DNA of 58,487 nt from an uncultured Bacillota bacterium. GTDB taxonomy: Bacteria; Bacillota; Dehalobacteriia; UBA7702. The translations under genes were made by a program, and so were the position numbers. The stretch is taken from NCBI GenBank assembly GCA_902796855.1, contig CADBQN010000050.1:1-58487 (forward strand). Reading direction: 5' to 3'. Under the pieces are notes generated by a model that saw nothing but the letters and a program-made list of their open reading frames with translations, did no database searches and was not told where the DNA came from. How positions within the stretch are numbered: position 1 is the stretch's first letter; every line of letters starts with the position of its first letter. This document shows positions 27,208 through 35,511 of this stretch, piece by piece.

Positions 27208-28149
27208 TCAGCCTTCTTCGGCCAGCCGACGCAGTTTTTTCATCCGGTGGTTCATGCCGCTCTTGCCGACGGGGGGATCGGCCTTTGCCGCCAGCTCTTC
27301 CAAAGAGAGATAGGGATTTGCTTTGCGCAGCTCCGCCGCCTCCCGAAGGGCCGGCGTCAGGGAATCGAGACCGATGGTCTCTTCCACCCGGGCGATGGCC
27401 CGCAGCTGTTTTTGAGCGGCGGCCACGGACTTGTCGATGTTGGCCAGGTCAAAATTCTGGGTGCGGTTGAGATCGTTATAGAGCCCCTTGCGGACCCGTT
27501 CGCTCTCAAAAGTCAGCAACGCGTGGTGGGCGCCGATGTTGAGCAGAAACTCCGATATTTGCTCGGCGTTCTTCAGGTACAGCACGTACTGGTTCTTCCG
27601 GCGGCAGATCTTGGCGTTGATTTCAAAGTGGGCCAGGAGCCGCCGCAGTCCTTCGGCGTGTTCCAGCCGCCCGCTGACGATCTCCAGATGGTAGCCGCTC
27701 TCCGGGTTGTTGACGGAGCCGCTGCCGAGGAACGCGCCGCGGAGATACGACCGCCTGCAACAGTCCTTTTTCAGCGCCTCGTCGGGGAAGCCGCTGCGGG
27801 AGAGGTCGTCCCAGCGTCCGTCGGGGGTCATGATCCCCAGTTCCACCAGGACGCCGCGGGTATCGTCGAGATAGGGCACGCGGATCTCATAGCGGTTGTT
27901 CTTTTTGAGCCGCGTGTTCTTGCAGACGAGGAGCCGCCCGGGCTCGCGGAAGAGCTCCTTCGTCAGTTTATAGATCGTTCCGGCCACCGCCGGGTTTTCC
28001 GAGGAAATTTTCAGGTACGGACCGTCGCCGCCGCTGACGCCGATGGTGCCGTCGCTCTTCGTCAGGGCGAGGAACTCCGCCATCTGACAGCAGGGACTGC
28101 CGCTGATGCGCTGGGAGATCTGCTTTTTCGTTTCGGAAGAAAAACTCAT
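27208..28149 (-). CDS. whiA: DNA-binding protein WhiA
   Basis: 313-aa WhiA, a two-domain protein with a degenerate LAGLIDADG homing-endonuclease fold (KKDCCRRSYLRGAFLGSGSVNNPESGYHLEI) and a C-terminal helix-turn-helix (LSLEELAAKADPPVGKSGMNHRMKKL). It acts in cell-division and envelope homeostasis in Bacillota and as a sporulation regulator in Actinobacteria. The ATG at 28149 follows AAAGGAG. It is last in the conserved rapZ-yvcK-whiA trio, 46 bp after yvcK. No clear terminator follows. Confidence 0.95.
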   Translation of the reverse strand: MSFSSETKKQISQRISGSPCCQMAEFLALTKSDGTIGVSGGDGPYLKISSENPAVAGTIYKLTKELFREPGRLLVCKNTRLKKNNRYEIRVPYLDDTRGVLVELGIMTPDGRWDDLSRSGFPDEALKKDCCRRSYLRGAFLGSGSVNNPESGYHLEIVSGRLEHAEGLRRLLAHFEINAKICRRKNQYVLYLKNAEQISEFLLNIGAHHALLTFESERVRKGLYNDLNRTQNFDLANIDKSVAAAQKQLRAIARVEETIGLDSLTPALREAAELRKANPYLSLEELAAKADPPVGKSGMNHRMKKLRRLAEEG

Positions 28150-28195
28150 AACGACGCTCCTTTCAAAGAATGGGCCCGCGGCGGGCGCGGAGCCC

Positions 28196-29434
28196 TCAGA
28201 AGCGGCCGGCGGCGATGAACTGCGCCAGCACGTCGGCGTCGTGCTTCACGAAGCCGTCCTCGATGGCGAGGGGCAGGCCGACGACGCGGAGGTTGTACTT
28301 TTTCACCGCTTTCAGCTCCGTTTCCACTTGGGAAAGGCCGCCTTTGCGGTACGTTGCCGCCGTCGTCCGCGTCACCTTCAGGGTGTTGACGATGACGCCG
28401 GTGAGGAAGGGTTCCTCGGACAGACCGACGATGGCGTCGATATGGTCGGAGAGATTATACCCTTCGGTCTCGCCCCGCTGGGTCATGATGTTGGCGACGT
28501 ACCAGACCGGCGCCCTGGTATGAACGAGGGCGTCGATGACGCCGGGAACGAGAAGATTCGGCAGAATGCTCGTATAGAGGCTGCCGGGGCCCAGCAAAAT
28601 CACGTCGGCGCCGGTGATGGCGTCGATGGCGTCGGCGTTGACGAGGGAATCGGGGGGAGTGAGGAACACGCGGCGGATGCCGCGGCGGTCGGCGACGATG
28701 GTCGTTTCACCGCAGACCGTTTCGCCGTCGTCCATCTCGGCGCCGAGGGTGACGTCGTCGAGGGTGACGGGGATCACCTTGCCGCGGATGTTGAGGACGC
28801 GGCCGATGTCCCGGACGGCGGTGGCGGTATCGCCGGTGATGTCGGTCAGACCGGCGATCATCAGATTGCCCAGGGAGTGACCGCGGAGCTCTTCCGGCTG
28901 ACTGAAGCGGTAATTAAACAGATCCTCCATGATGCCCTCCCGGGGGGACAGGGCCACGAGGCAGTTGCGGATATCGCCGGGGGGAACGCCGTTGCCGCTC
29001 TCCAAAAGCCGTCCCGAGCTGCCGCCGTCGTCGGTGACGGTAACGATGGCGCTGACGTGGCTGCTGATCTCCTTCAGACCGCGGAGGATTGTGGAGAGAC
29101 CGGTGCCGCCGCCGATGGCGGTGATATAAAATCCCTGGTCCAGCCGACGGACTTGATCCGACTTCGACCGGACGGCGGCCCGGCGGCGAAGGAGACGGCG
29201 CAGCCGGCGGTAGCGGTTCCGCCCCGTCACGAGGAGCCAGACGCCGATGCCGATCAGCGCGGCGACGGACAGCAGGATGGCAAGGTTGGCCAGCCCCCCG
29301 GCGGGGGCGTGAACGCCGCCGATCCTGCCGTAGACCAGGAAAAAGAGGGTCAGGCCCAAAGCGATGAGAAAGAGCCCGGCGACGATGCTCAGCAGCCAGC
29401 CGCTGTCGCTCTTTCTCCGTCTCGATTTACTCAT
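28196..29434 (-). CDS. yvcK: YvcK/GlmR family protein with N-terminal membrane helices
   Basis: 412-aa protein of the YvcK (gluconeogenesis factor, GlmR) family, UDP-sugar binding and linked to carbon flow into peptidoglycan. Residues about 12-57 give two membrane helices, then a basic linker (RNRYRRLRRLLRRR), then the CofD-like domain beginning ITAIGGGTGLSTILRGLKEISSHVSAIVTVTDDGGSSGRL and including GPGSLYTSILPNLLV. The membrane anchor is not in the short B. subtilis-type protein but occurs in other Firmicutes. Start ATG 29434 lies 1 nt after the rapZ stop; GGGGAGG is 11 nt upstream, a little far. A GTG at 29464 is possible but lacks a ribosome site. Confidence 0.93.
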   Translation of the reverse strand: MSKSRRRKSDSGWLLSIVAGLFLIALGLTLFFLVYGRIGGVHAPAGGLANLAILLSVAALIGIGVWLLVTGRNRYRRLRRLLRRRAAVRSKSDQVRRLDQGFYITAIGGGTGLSTILRGLKEISSHVSAIVTVTDDGGSSGRLLESGNGVPPGDIRNCLVALSPREGIMEDLFNYRFSQPEELRGHSLGNLMIAGLTDITGDTATAVRDIGRVLNIRGKVIPVTLDDVTLGAEMDDGETVCGETTIVADRRGIRRVFLTPPDSLVNADAIDAITGADVILLGPGSLYTSILPNLLVPGVIDALVHTRAPVWYVANIMTQRGETEGYNLSDHIDAIVGLSEEPFLTGVIVNTLKVTRTTAATYRKGGLSQVETELKAVKKYNLRVVGLPLAIEDGFVKHDADVLAQFIAAGRF

Positions 29435-29435
29435 T

Positions 29436-30302
29436 TCAGTGCTGTCCTCCCCGCCAGATATCACTGTGTGTCACCGTATAGGTATAACCGGCTTCCTCCA
29501 TGAACTCGCCGACCTTTTCGGCGAAGAACACGCTGCGGTGACGGCCGCCGGTGCAGCCGACGCCGATGACGAGGTTGTCCCGGCTCCGCTTTTCAAAACG
29601 GTCGAGGATATAGAGGAGGAAGTCCTTGAAACGGCGGAGGAACTCGGCGGATTCCGGCGAGGCCATGATGAACTCGCCGACGGGATCGTCGAGACCGGTC
29701 AGGGGCTTTAAAAAGTCATCGTAAAAGGGGTTGGGCAGAAAGCGCACGTCAAAGATATAGTCGGCGTCGCGGGGGACGCCGTATTTATAGCCGAAGGAGA
29801 CGACGCTGACCATCAGGCGGCGCTTCGTGTCGTCGCCGAAAAAGGCCCGGACATGGTCGCGGAGGGTGTTGCCGCTCATATACGTCGTGTCGATTTTGCG
29901 GTCGGCGATCTTCCGCACCGGCGCCATGATCTTTTCCTCCTCCTCGATGGCGGAGAGGATGCGGATGTCACTGCCGAGGGGATGGCGGCGGCGCGTCTCG
30001 TGGAAGCGCTTTAACAGCACGTCCTTTTCGGCCTCAAGGTAGATGATCTCGGAATGGACGTCCTCTTCGGGGAAGCGGCTGATGTTCTGGAAAAAGGAGT
30101 GAAAATGGCCGTTCTCCCGGATATCCACGACGATGGCGGCTTTTTCCACGCCGCGTTCCTCGGAATTGAGCAGATGGATCAGATCGACGATGAGCTCCAC
30201 CGGCAGGTGATCGACGGCGTAGTAACCGAAATCTTCCATAATACGGAGCAGCTGGGTCTTGCCGGCGCCGCTCATGCCGGTGATGATTTTTAAATCAAGC
30301 AT
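29436..30302 (-). CDS. rapZ: RNase adapter / nucleotide-binding protein RapZ (YvcJ)
   Basis: 288-aa P-loop protein. Walker A is GMSGAGKT at residues 9-16; the conserved FLPNPFYDDFLKPLTGLD and the C-terminal GCTGGRHRSVFFAEKV identify RapZ/YvcJ. In E. coli RapZ directs RNase E to GlmZ; in B. subtilis YvcJ binds and hydrolyses nucleotides. The ATG at 30302 follows GGGAGG. It is followed 1 nt later by yvcK, indicating coupling. Confidence 0.95.
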   Translation of the reverse strand: MLDLKIITGMSGAGKTQLLRIMEDFGYYAVDHLPVELIVDLIHLLNSEERGVEKAAIVVDIRENGHFHSFFQNISRFPEEDVHSEIIYLEAEKDVLLKRFHETRRRHPLGSDIRILSAIEEEEKIMAPVRKIADRKIDTTYMSGNTLRDHVRAFFGDDTKRRLMVSVVSFGYKYGVPRDADYIFDVRFLPNPFYDDFLKPLTGLDDPVGEFIMASPESAEFLRRFKDFLLYILDRFEKRSRDNLVIGVGCTGGRHRSVFFAEKVGEFMEEAGYTYTVTHSDIWRGGQH

Positions 30303-30351
30303 AACGTTTCCTCCCGGGCCTCGCCGCGGAACACCGTTCCGCGGGAAACCG

Positions 30352-31035
30352 CTACGACAGTAAATCGGCGTTAAAAGGTCTTAAAAAGCGAAAATGGTTT
30401 TTGCGGAATTCCAGAATCCCCCGGTCCCGCATGCGGCAGAGCTCCCAGGACATCGCCGAGCGGTCGACACAGAGATAGTCGGCGAGCTGCTGGCGGTTGA
30501 GGGGGATGGAAAACCAGGCGCCCTCCTCCCCGGCGTAGGACGTGAGATAGGAAAGGAGCTTTTCCCGGGTCGTCCGCTTGGAAAGATGCTCCACCTTGTG
30601 GTGGAGCTCGTCGTTCTCCCGGGCGAGGCTCAGCAGCAGGTTGCGGATGACCCGCTGATGGAAGGCACAGGCCGAGGAGCAGGTCTTGGCGACGCGGGAA
30701 ACGTCGAGAAAGAGGATCTCCGTGTCGGCGGCGGCGGTGACGGCGATGTCGCTCTTTTTCGCGTCGAGGCAGGCGGCGGTCTCGCCGAAGAGACGGCCGG
30801 CCTCCACACGGTCGAGAAGCGTCTCGTTGCCGCCATAATCGGTAACGGAAAGGAAAACGCCGCCCTTTAAGACGAGGCCGAGGGCGCTGACGATCTCACC
30901 GGCGGGGCGCACGGTCTCGCCGCGCCGATAGGAACGGCGATAGCCTTTCAGGCAGTGGAGCATCGCCGCGACGTCTTTTTCGTCGATTTCGTGAAAGAGC
31001 GGCGATGAAGCGATGACGGAAAGATATTTTTCCAT
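30352..31035 (-). CDS. Crp/Fnr family transcriptional regulator
   Basis: 227-aa regulator with an N-terminal cyclic-nucleotide-binding-like beta roll (residues 15-120, GRLFGETAACLDAKKSDIAVTAA) and a C-terminal winged helix (LNRQQLADYLCVDRSAMSWELCRMRDRGILEF). It has no N-terminal cluster of Cys like classical Fnr; C112, C118 and C122-type residues near KTCSSACAFH are present in the dimer-helix region and could be redox active, which is speculative. It is divergent from the ferredoxin-hcp operon, which suggests it is an HcpR-like regulator of nitrosative stress genes. An inverted repeat stands in the shared intergenic region. The ATG at 31035 follows AAGGAAG. rapZ starts 50 bp downstream. Confidence 0.88.
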   Translation of the reverse strand: MEKYLSVIASSPLFHEIDEKDVAAMLHCLKGYRRSYRRGETVRPAGEIVSALGLVLKGGVFLSVTDYGGNETLLDRVEAGRLFGETAACLDAKKSDIAVTAAADTEILFLDVSRVAKTCSSACAFHQRVIRNLLLSLARENDELHHKVEHLSKRTTREKLLSYLTSYAGEEGAWFSIPLNRQQLADYLCVDRSAMSWELCRMRDRGILEFRKNHFRFLRPFNADLLS

Positions 31036-31049
31036 GGCGGTCTTCCTTT

Positions 31050-31065
31050 TGTTGTATTTCCAACA
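31050..31065. promoter_or_regulatory. Candidate Crp/Fnr-type operator
   Basis: TGTTG-N6-CAACA forms a 16-bp inverted repeat in the 126-bp gap between the divergent Crp/Fnr regulator and ferredoxin-hcp genes. Its centre (31057.5) is about 41.5 bp before the start expected from the TATACT at 31087-31092, the standard class II activator position. Confidence 0.5.
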
Positions 31066-31081
31066 TATTTTCCATTACTAT

Positions 31082-31092
31082 TATACTATACT
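31082..31092 (+). promoter_or_regulatory. -10 region of the ferredoxin-hcp operon
   Basis: Two overlapping TATACT hexamers (31082-31087 and 31087-31092). No consensus -35 is present; the inverted repeat occupies that region, as in activator-dependent promoters. Confidence 0.5.
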
Positions 31093-31161
31093 GGAGTCAG
31101 AAAGACAAGGGCGAACGGAAAAACGCCGGGTACGCCGGGGAGAAAGGACAGGTAAAAGACG

Positions 31162-31953
31162 ATGATCAGAACCATCATCCGCATCGACGAAGAAAAATGC
31201 GACGGCTGCGGCCTCTGTGCCGAAGCCTGCACCGAAGGAGCCATCGCCGTCATCGACGGCAAAGCGAAACTGCTCCGGGAGGACTATTGCGACGGGCTGG
31301 GCAACTGCCTGCCGGTCTGCCCGCAAAACGCCATTTCCTTTGAGGAACGGGAGGCGCTGCCCTATGACGAAGCGGCCATGAAAGAGCAAAGCGCCGTAAA
31401 GCGCCGCGGTCACCGCCGCGGCCATCTTCACCGTCACGGCGGTCATGGCCGCCACGGCCACGGCGAGGCGACATTGGCCTGCGGCTGTTCCGCCGATACC
31501 GTTCGGGCCCTGCCCGGCGAAGGAACCCAAAAAGAAACACCGGCATCATCGGCTGCCGGGCGGCCGGGGAGACTCTCCCAGTGGCCCGTCCAGATCAAAC
31601 TGCTGCCGGTACAAGCGCCGTTCTATGACGGCGCCGACCTGCTCGTCGCCGCCGACTGCACCGCCTACGCCTACAACGGCTTCCACGACGATTTCATTAA
31701 GGGCCGGATCACCGCCGTGGGCTGTCCGAAGCTGGACGGCGTCGACTACGGCGAAAAACTCGGCGAAATCCTCGCCGCCAACGACATCCGGAGCGTCACC
31801 CTGACCCGGATGGAAGTCCCCTGCTGCGGCGGGATCGTAAAAATGGCGAAAAAAGCCATTGCCGCCGCCGGCAAAGACCTGCCTCTGCGCGTCGTCACCA
31901 TTACCGCCGAAGGAGCCGTTTTAAAAGAAGAAACCACGGACGCCGGCCGGTGA
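31162..31953 (+). CDS. 4Fe-4S ferredoxin-like protein with His-rich linker
   Basis: 263-aa iron-sulfur protein of the type often found next to hcp. The first cluster motif is C13-x2-C16-x2-C19-x3-C23. The second reads C43-x5-C49-x3-C53-P, with Leu46 where the second Cys of a classical motif would be, so it may hold a [3Fe-4S] or atypical cluster. Residues 81-101 contain seven His (84, 88, 90, 92, 95, 98, 100) among Gly and Arg, a possible metal-binding linker. The C-terminal domain (about 135-263) has further Cys (VAADCTAYAYNG, VGCPKLDG, VPCCGGI). The ATG at 31162 follows AGGACAGG. It probably donates electrons to the hybrid-cluster protein encoded next. Confidence 0.85.
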   Translation: MIRTIIRIDEEKCDGCGLCAEACTEGAIAVIDGKAKLLREDYCDGLGNCLPVCPQNAISFEEREALPYDEAAMKEQSAVKRRGHRRGHLHRHGGHGRHGHGEATLACGCSADTVRALPGEGTQKETPASSAAGRPGRLSQWPVQIKLLPVQAPFYDGADLLVAADCTAYAYNGFHDDFIKGRITAVGCPKLDGVDYGEKLGEILAANDIRSVTLTRMEVPCCGGIVKMAKKAIAAAGKDLPLRVVTITAEGAVLKEETTDAGR

Positions 31954-32016
31954 CGCGGCCCGGCATCGAACAGAATGACCCAATGTTGCGGCAGAATCCC
32001 CAAAGGAGGAATCCCC

Positions 32017-33603
32017 ATGAACCAAATGTTTTGCTTTCAATGTGAACAGACCGCCGGCGGCAAAGGCTGCACCGGTAAAGCCGGCGTCTGCGGCAAATCC
32101 GCCGAAGCCGCCAAAGCCCAGGACGCCATCGGCGGCGCCCTCGTCGCCCTGGCCAAAGCCGCCAGAGCCAAAGGAAAGGAAACGGAAGTCTATCCCCTGA
32201 TCCTCGACGGCCTTTTCGCCTCGGTCACCAACGTCAATTTCAACGAAGACACCCTCGCCGACCTGCTGCGGAGCATCCGCGGCAAAAAGCTGGCCCTCAC
32301 CGCCGAAGACTGCGGCGTTTCCGGCGACCGCTTCGGCGAATACGATTTTCAGCTGATTTGGAACGCCGAAGAGGACATCCGCGCCTTAAAATCCCTGCTC
32401 GTTTTCGGCCTCAGGGGGATGGCGGCCTACGCCTATCACGCCCGCTGCCTCGGTTATGAAAGCGGGGAACTGGCCGCCTATTTCTGCGACGCCCTCGCCT
32501 CCCTGGCCGAGGAGCACACCGCGGAGGAATGGATCGCCGCCAATATGGCCCTGGGCAAAGCCAACCTCGACTGCATGGCGCTTTTGGACAAGGCCAACCG
32601 CGGCGCCTACGGTGTGCCGGAGCCGAAGAAAGTTCCGCTGACCATCGAGGCCGGGCCCTTCATCGTCATCACCGGCCACGACTTTTACGACCTGGAACAG
32701 CTGCTGATCCAGACCGAGGGCAAAGGGATCAACGTCTACACCCACGGGGAAATGCTCCCGGCCCACAGTTACCCGCGGCTGAAGAAATTTCCCCATCTCA
32801 AAGGTAATTTCGGCACCGCCTGGCAGAACCAGCGGACGGAATTTGACAACATCCCCGCGCCGATCCTCTACACGACCAACTGTCTGACGCCGCAGAAGCC
32901 CAGCTACAGCGACCGCGTTTTCACCACCGGTCCCGTATCCTGGCCCGGCGCGCCCCACATCGGCGAGGACAAGGATTTCACGCCCGTCATCGAAAAAGCG
33001 TTGGAACTCGGCGGTTACGCGGAAGAACAGCCTCTGACCGGCATCAACGGCGGCCATGAGGTCACCGTCGGTTTCGGCCACGAGGCCATTCTTTCCCACG
33101 CCCAGGACGTCGTTTCCGCCGTGAAAAGCGGCGAGCTGAACCACGTGTTCCTCGTCGGCGGCTGCGACGGCATCCGCAGGAGCCGGAGCTACTTTACGGA
33201 ATTCGTCAAGGGCACCCCGGCGGACTCCCTCGTGCTGACGCTGGCCTGCGGCAAATACCGCTTCAACGACATCGACCTCGGCACCGTCGCCGGTCTGCCC
33301 CGGCTGATGGATATGGGCCAGTGCAACGACGCCTACGGCGCCGTCGTCGTCGCCGCGGCCCTGGCCAAGGCCTTTGACTGCGGCGTCAACGACCTGCCGC
33401 TGACCCTCGTCCTTTCCTGGTACGAGCAGAAGGCCGTCGCCATCCTGCTGACCCTGCTCCACCTCGGCATTAAGAACATCTATCTCGGCCCGACGCTGCC
33501 GGCGTGCCTCTCGGAAAACGTCATCAATTTCCTGGTGGAACAGTTCGATATCCACCCGATTTCCACGCCGGAAGAAGACCTGAAGGCAATTTTGGAAAAG
33601 TAA
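32017..33603 (+). CDS. hcp: Hydroxylamine reductase / hybrid-cluster protein
   Basis: 528-aa Hcp. Its N-terminal cluster motif is CFQCEQTAGGKGCTGKAGVCGK (quoted in parts: CFQC, then KGC, then GVCGK), i.e. CX2CX8CX6C, close to the CX2CX8CX5C of strict-anaerobe class I enzymes. Hybrid-cluster ligands are visible in NCLTPQ, VGGCDG and LACGKYRFN, with the His/Glu ligands in GHEVTVGFGHEAI and MLPAHSYP nearby. Hcp reduces NO to N2O and hydroxylamine to ammonia and acts in nitrosative-stress defence. ATG 32017 follows AAAGGAGG; the frame is open from 31975. It lies 63 bp after the ferredoxin gene. Confidence 0.96.
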   Translation: MNQMFCFQCEQTAGGKGCTGKAGVCGKSAEAAKAQDAIGGALVALAKAARAKGKETEVYPLILDGLFASVTNVNFNEDTLADLLRSIRGKKLALTAEDCGVSGDRFGEYDFQLIWNAEEDIRALKSLLVFGLRGMAAYAYHARCLGYESGELAAYFCDALASLAEEHTAEEWIAANMALGKANLDCMALLDKANRGAYGVPEPKKVPLTIEAGPFIVITGHDFYDLEQLLIQTEGKGINVYTHGEMLPAHSYPRLKKFPHLKGNFGTAWQNQRTEFDNIPAPILYTTNCLTPQKPSYSDRVFTTGPVSWPGAPHIGEDKDFTPVIEKALELGGYAEEQPLTGINGGHEVTVGFGHEAILSHAQDVVSAVKSGELNHVFLVGGCDGIRRSRSYFTEFVKGTPADSLVLTLACGKYRFNDIDLGTVAGLPRLMDMGQCNDAYGAVVVAAALAKAFDCGVNDLPLTLVLSWYEQKAVAILLTLLHLGIKNIYLGPTLPACLSENVINFLVEQFDIHPISTPEEDLKAILEK

Positions 33604-33675
33604 AACCGGATCCCAGCGCCGCGCGGAGCGAACGGCCGCCCCGCGCCGCGGCGCTTACGAAAGGAGAGCGAACCC

Positions 33676-34713
33676 ATGAACCGCAAAAAACTGCCCGGCG
33701 GCCTGCTCACCACCGCCATGGGCATCATGCCCCACGAAGACCTTGACGAGGCGCTGGAGATCTCCCTCTCCCTCGACGTCGCCTACTGGCCTCAGCTGCC
33801 CCGGATGACCTACTACGAAGATATGTACGTCCAGTCCAGCGAAAAGCATCCCGGCATCATCGTGGACACCGAAAACCAGCGCATCACCTTATCCACCGAC
33901 CGCTTCTACGAGGAGATCCCCGCCTATTTTGAGGGACTTGACGACCCCCATTTCTACGAGCTCTCGCCCCAATATTCCGTGGCCTTCGACACCTTCCTTC
34001 AAAAAGACCTTTCCGGCTACAAATGCATCCGCGGCCAGAGCGTCGGCCCCATCAGCTTTGGCCTGAAGATCGTCGACGAAAACAAAAAACCCATCGCCTA
34101 CAACGATGAGATCCGCGGCTTCATGTTCGATTTCATGGCGGAGAAGTGCAACGCCCAGTACCGCCAGATGGCGGCGAAGAACGAGAACGCCCTCGTCTGG
34201 ATGGACGAACCGGGGCTGCAGATGCTCTTTACCTCCTTCACCGGCTACACGGCGGACCGCGCCGCCGAGGACTACGGCGCGTACCTGGAAAAGATGGAAG
34301 GGCCCAGAGGCATCCACCTCTGCGGCAACCCCGATTGGTCGTTCCTTTTGAGCAGTCTCGACCTGGACATCCTCTCCATGGACAGCTACACCGTGGGTCA
34401 CGTCTTTTCCCTCTACAAAGGGGAGATCATCGATTTTCTGAAGAAGGGCGGCGTCATCGCCTGGGGCATCACGCCGACGCTGACGGAAGAGCTCAGCGCG
34501 GAATCGCTGAAATCCCTGGCGGACCGGCTGGAAGAAACGTTCCGCACCGTTTCCGCCGGCGGCATCGACATGGACGAACTTTTGGACCGCGCCTGGCTGG
34601 CGCCGTCCCGCTGCTGCCTCGTGAACCCCGACCGCACGAAATCGGTGAACGAAAGCTTCCGTATCCTGAAAGAACTGGCGGTGTATTTAAAAGAAAAGTA
34701 TAAGCTCTGTTAA
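33676..34713 (+). CDS. UroD/MetE-fold methyltransferase-like protein (MtaA-like)
   Basis: 345-aa protein of the uroporphyrinogen decarboxylase / cobalamin-independent methionine synthase barrel superfamily, which includes MtaA-type corrinoid:coenzyme methyltransferases. Probable zinc ligands are His and Cys in GIHLCGNPDW and Cys in SRCCLVNPDR; an acidic residue follows in VWMDEPGLQ. It is not a heme-pathway decarboxylase by sequence. ATG 33676 follows AAAGGAG. It lies 72 bp after hcp and is probably cotranscribed. Its substrate is unknown; a role in methyl transfer on corrinoids would fit the corrinoid-sensor kinase 6 kb away. A decayed copy of its last 31 codons is at 35419-35511. Confidence 0.8.
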   Translation: MNRKKLPGGLLTTAMGIMPHEDLDEALEISLSLDVAYWPQLPRMTYYEDMYVQSSEKHPGIIVDTENQRITLSTDRFYEEIPAYFEGLDDPHFYELSPQYSVAFDTFLQKDLSGYKCIRGQSVGPISFGLKIVDENKKPIAYNDEIRGFMFDFMAEKCNAQYRQMAAKNENALVWMDEPGLQMLFTSFTGYTADRAAEDYGAYLEKMEGPRGIHLCGNPDWSFLLSSLDLDILSMDSYTVGHVFSLYKGEIIDFLKKGGVIAWGITPTLTEELSAESLKSLADRLEETFRTVSAGGIDMDELLDRAWLAPSRCCLVNPDRTKSVNESFRILKELAVYLKEKYKLC

Positions 34714-34917
34714 AAAAGCCAAAGGGAGGCCGCTCAAAAGCAGAAAACGCGGCGGCTTCAAGGGCGCTTCAAAACGGTTCCGAATCGATTCCGTACCATT
34801 GGGCAAAACCCGCCGAACCGCGGCGGATGGTATACGCTTCGAAGGATCAGCCGTTTTGGGGCGCCCTCTTCCTTTATGGGATTTTTCCGTTCGGCATCGG
34901 CGCGCCTCTTTCTCCTT

Positions 34918-35388
34918 TCAGTCTCCTCCGCCTTTCCCCTCCGCCGGATAGGGGCCGCCGATGCGGTGCTTTTTAATTTCGTACCCGGCGATAAAGAGAA
35001 CGAGGAAAACCCCGGCGTCGACCAAAATCCCTCCGGGAGAATGGCCAACGATGCAAATCTTATCAATATGGGAGCCGATGAGACAGGCGACAACGGGCAT
35101 CTCTCCGACGTTTTTCCGCAACATCACATAGTAAACCCACTCGCCGCAGACATTGAGAAAAACGGGGAGATTGCCCAGGAAAAAACTGCGGCCAAAGGAG
35201 CCGACCCAGCGGGCAAAGAGGTGGCCGACGAGGCACCAATAGAACAACATCCCAATGAAGAACAGGAAAACCGGGGCTCCGAAGAACAGCGGTGACAGCG
35301 GCACCTCCTGACAGCGGCTGGCATAAGGAAAGAGCGCCGGCAGCAGCACAAGGAGAGTGAGGATCAAATAACGACTTTTGGCTTTCAT
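34918..35388 (-). CDS. Small integral membrane protein, unknown function
   Basis: 156-aa protein with about four hydrophobic helices (residues 6-25, 33-58, 67-90 region and 120-137). It starts with a signal-like MKAKSRYLILTLLVLLPALFPYASRC. I do not recognise a family. ATG 35388 has AAAGGG upstream. It lies on the minus strand between the methyltransferase gene and a 93-bp decayed copy of that gene's 3' end, as if it entered by a recombination event that duplicated the flank. The 204 bp between it and the methyltransferase hold nothing recognised. Confidence 0.65.
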   Translation of the reverse strand: MKAKSRYLILTLLVLLPALFPYASRCQEVPLSPLFFGAPVFLFFIGMLFYWCLVGHLFARWVGSFGRSFFLGNLPVFLNVCGEWVYYVMLRKNVGEMPVVACLIGSHIDKICIVGHSPGGILVDAGVFLVLFIAGYEIKKHRIGGPYPAEGKGGGD

Positions 35389-35418
35389 GGAATCAGCCCT
35401 TTTTAAAACTTATAACCC

Positions 35419-35511
35419 GTGAATCCCGACCGCACAAAATCGGCGAACGAAAGCTTCCGCGTCTTAGAGGAACCGGTGGTGTATTTAAAAGAAAAGTACA
35501 GATTTTATTAA
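35419..35511 (+). pseudogene. Decayed duplicate of the 3' end of the UroD/MetE-fold gene
   Basis: These 93 bp align without gaps to 34621-34713, the last 31 codons of the methyltransferase-like gene, with 76 identical bases. The reading frame is kept from GTG to TAA (VNPDRTKSANESFRVL...), with 22 of 30 residues the same. Similarity stops sharply at both ends. All 17 differences are transitions. There is no ribosome site, so it is a remnant, not a gene. Confidence 0.85.
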
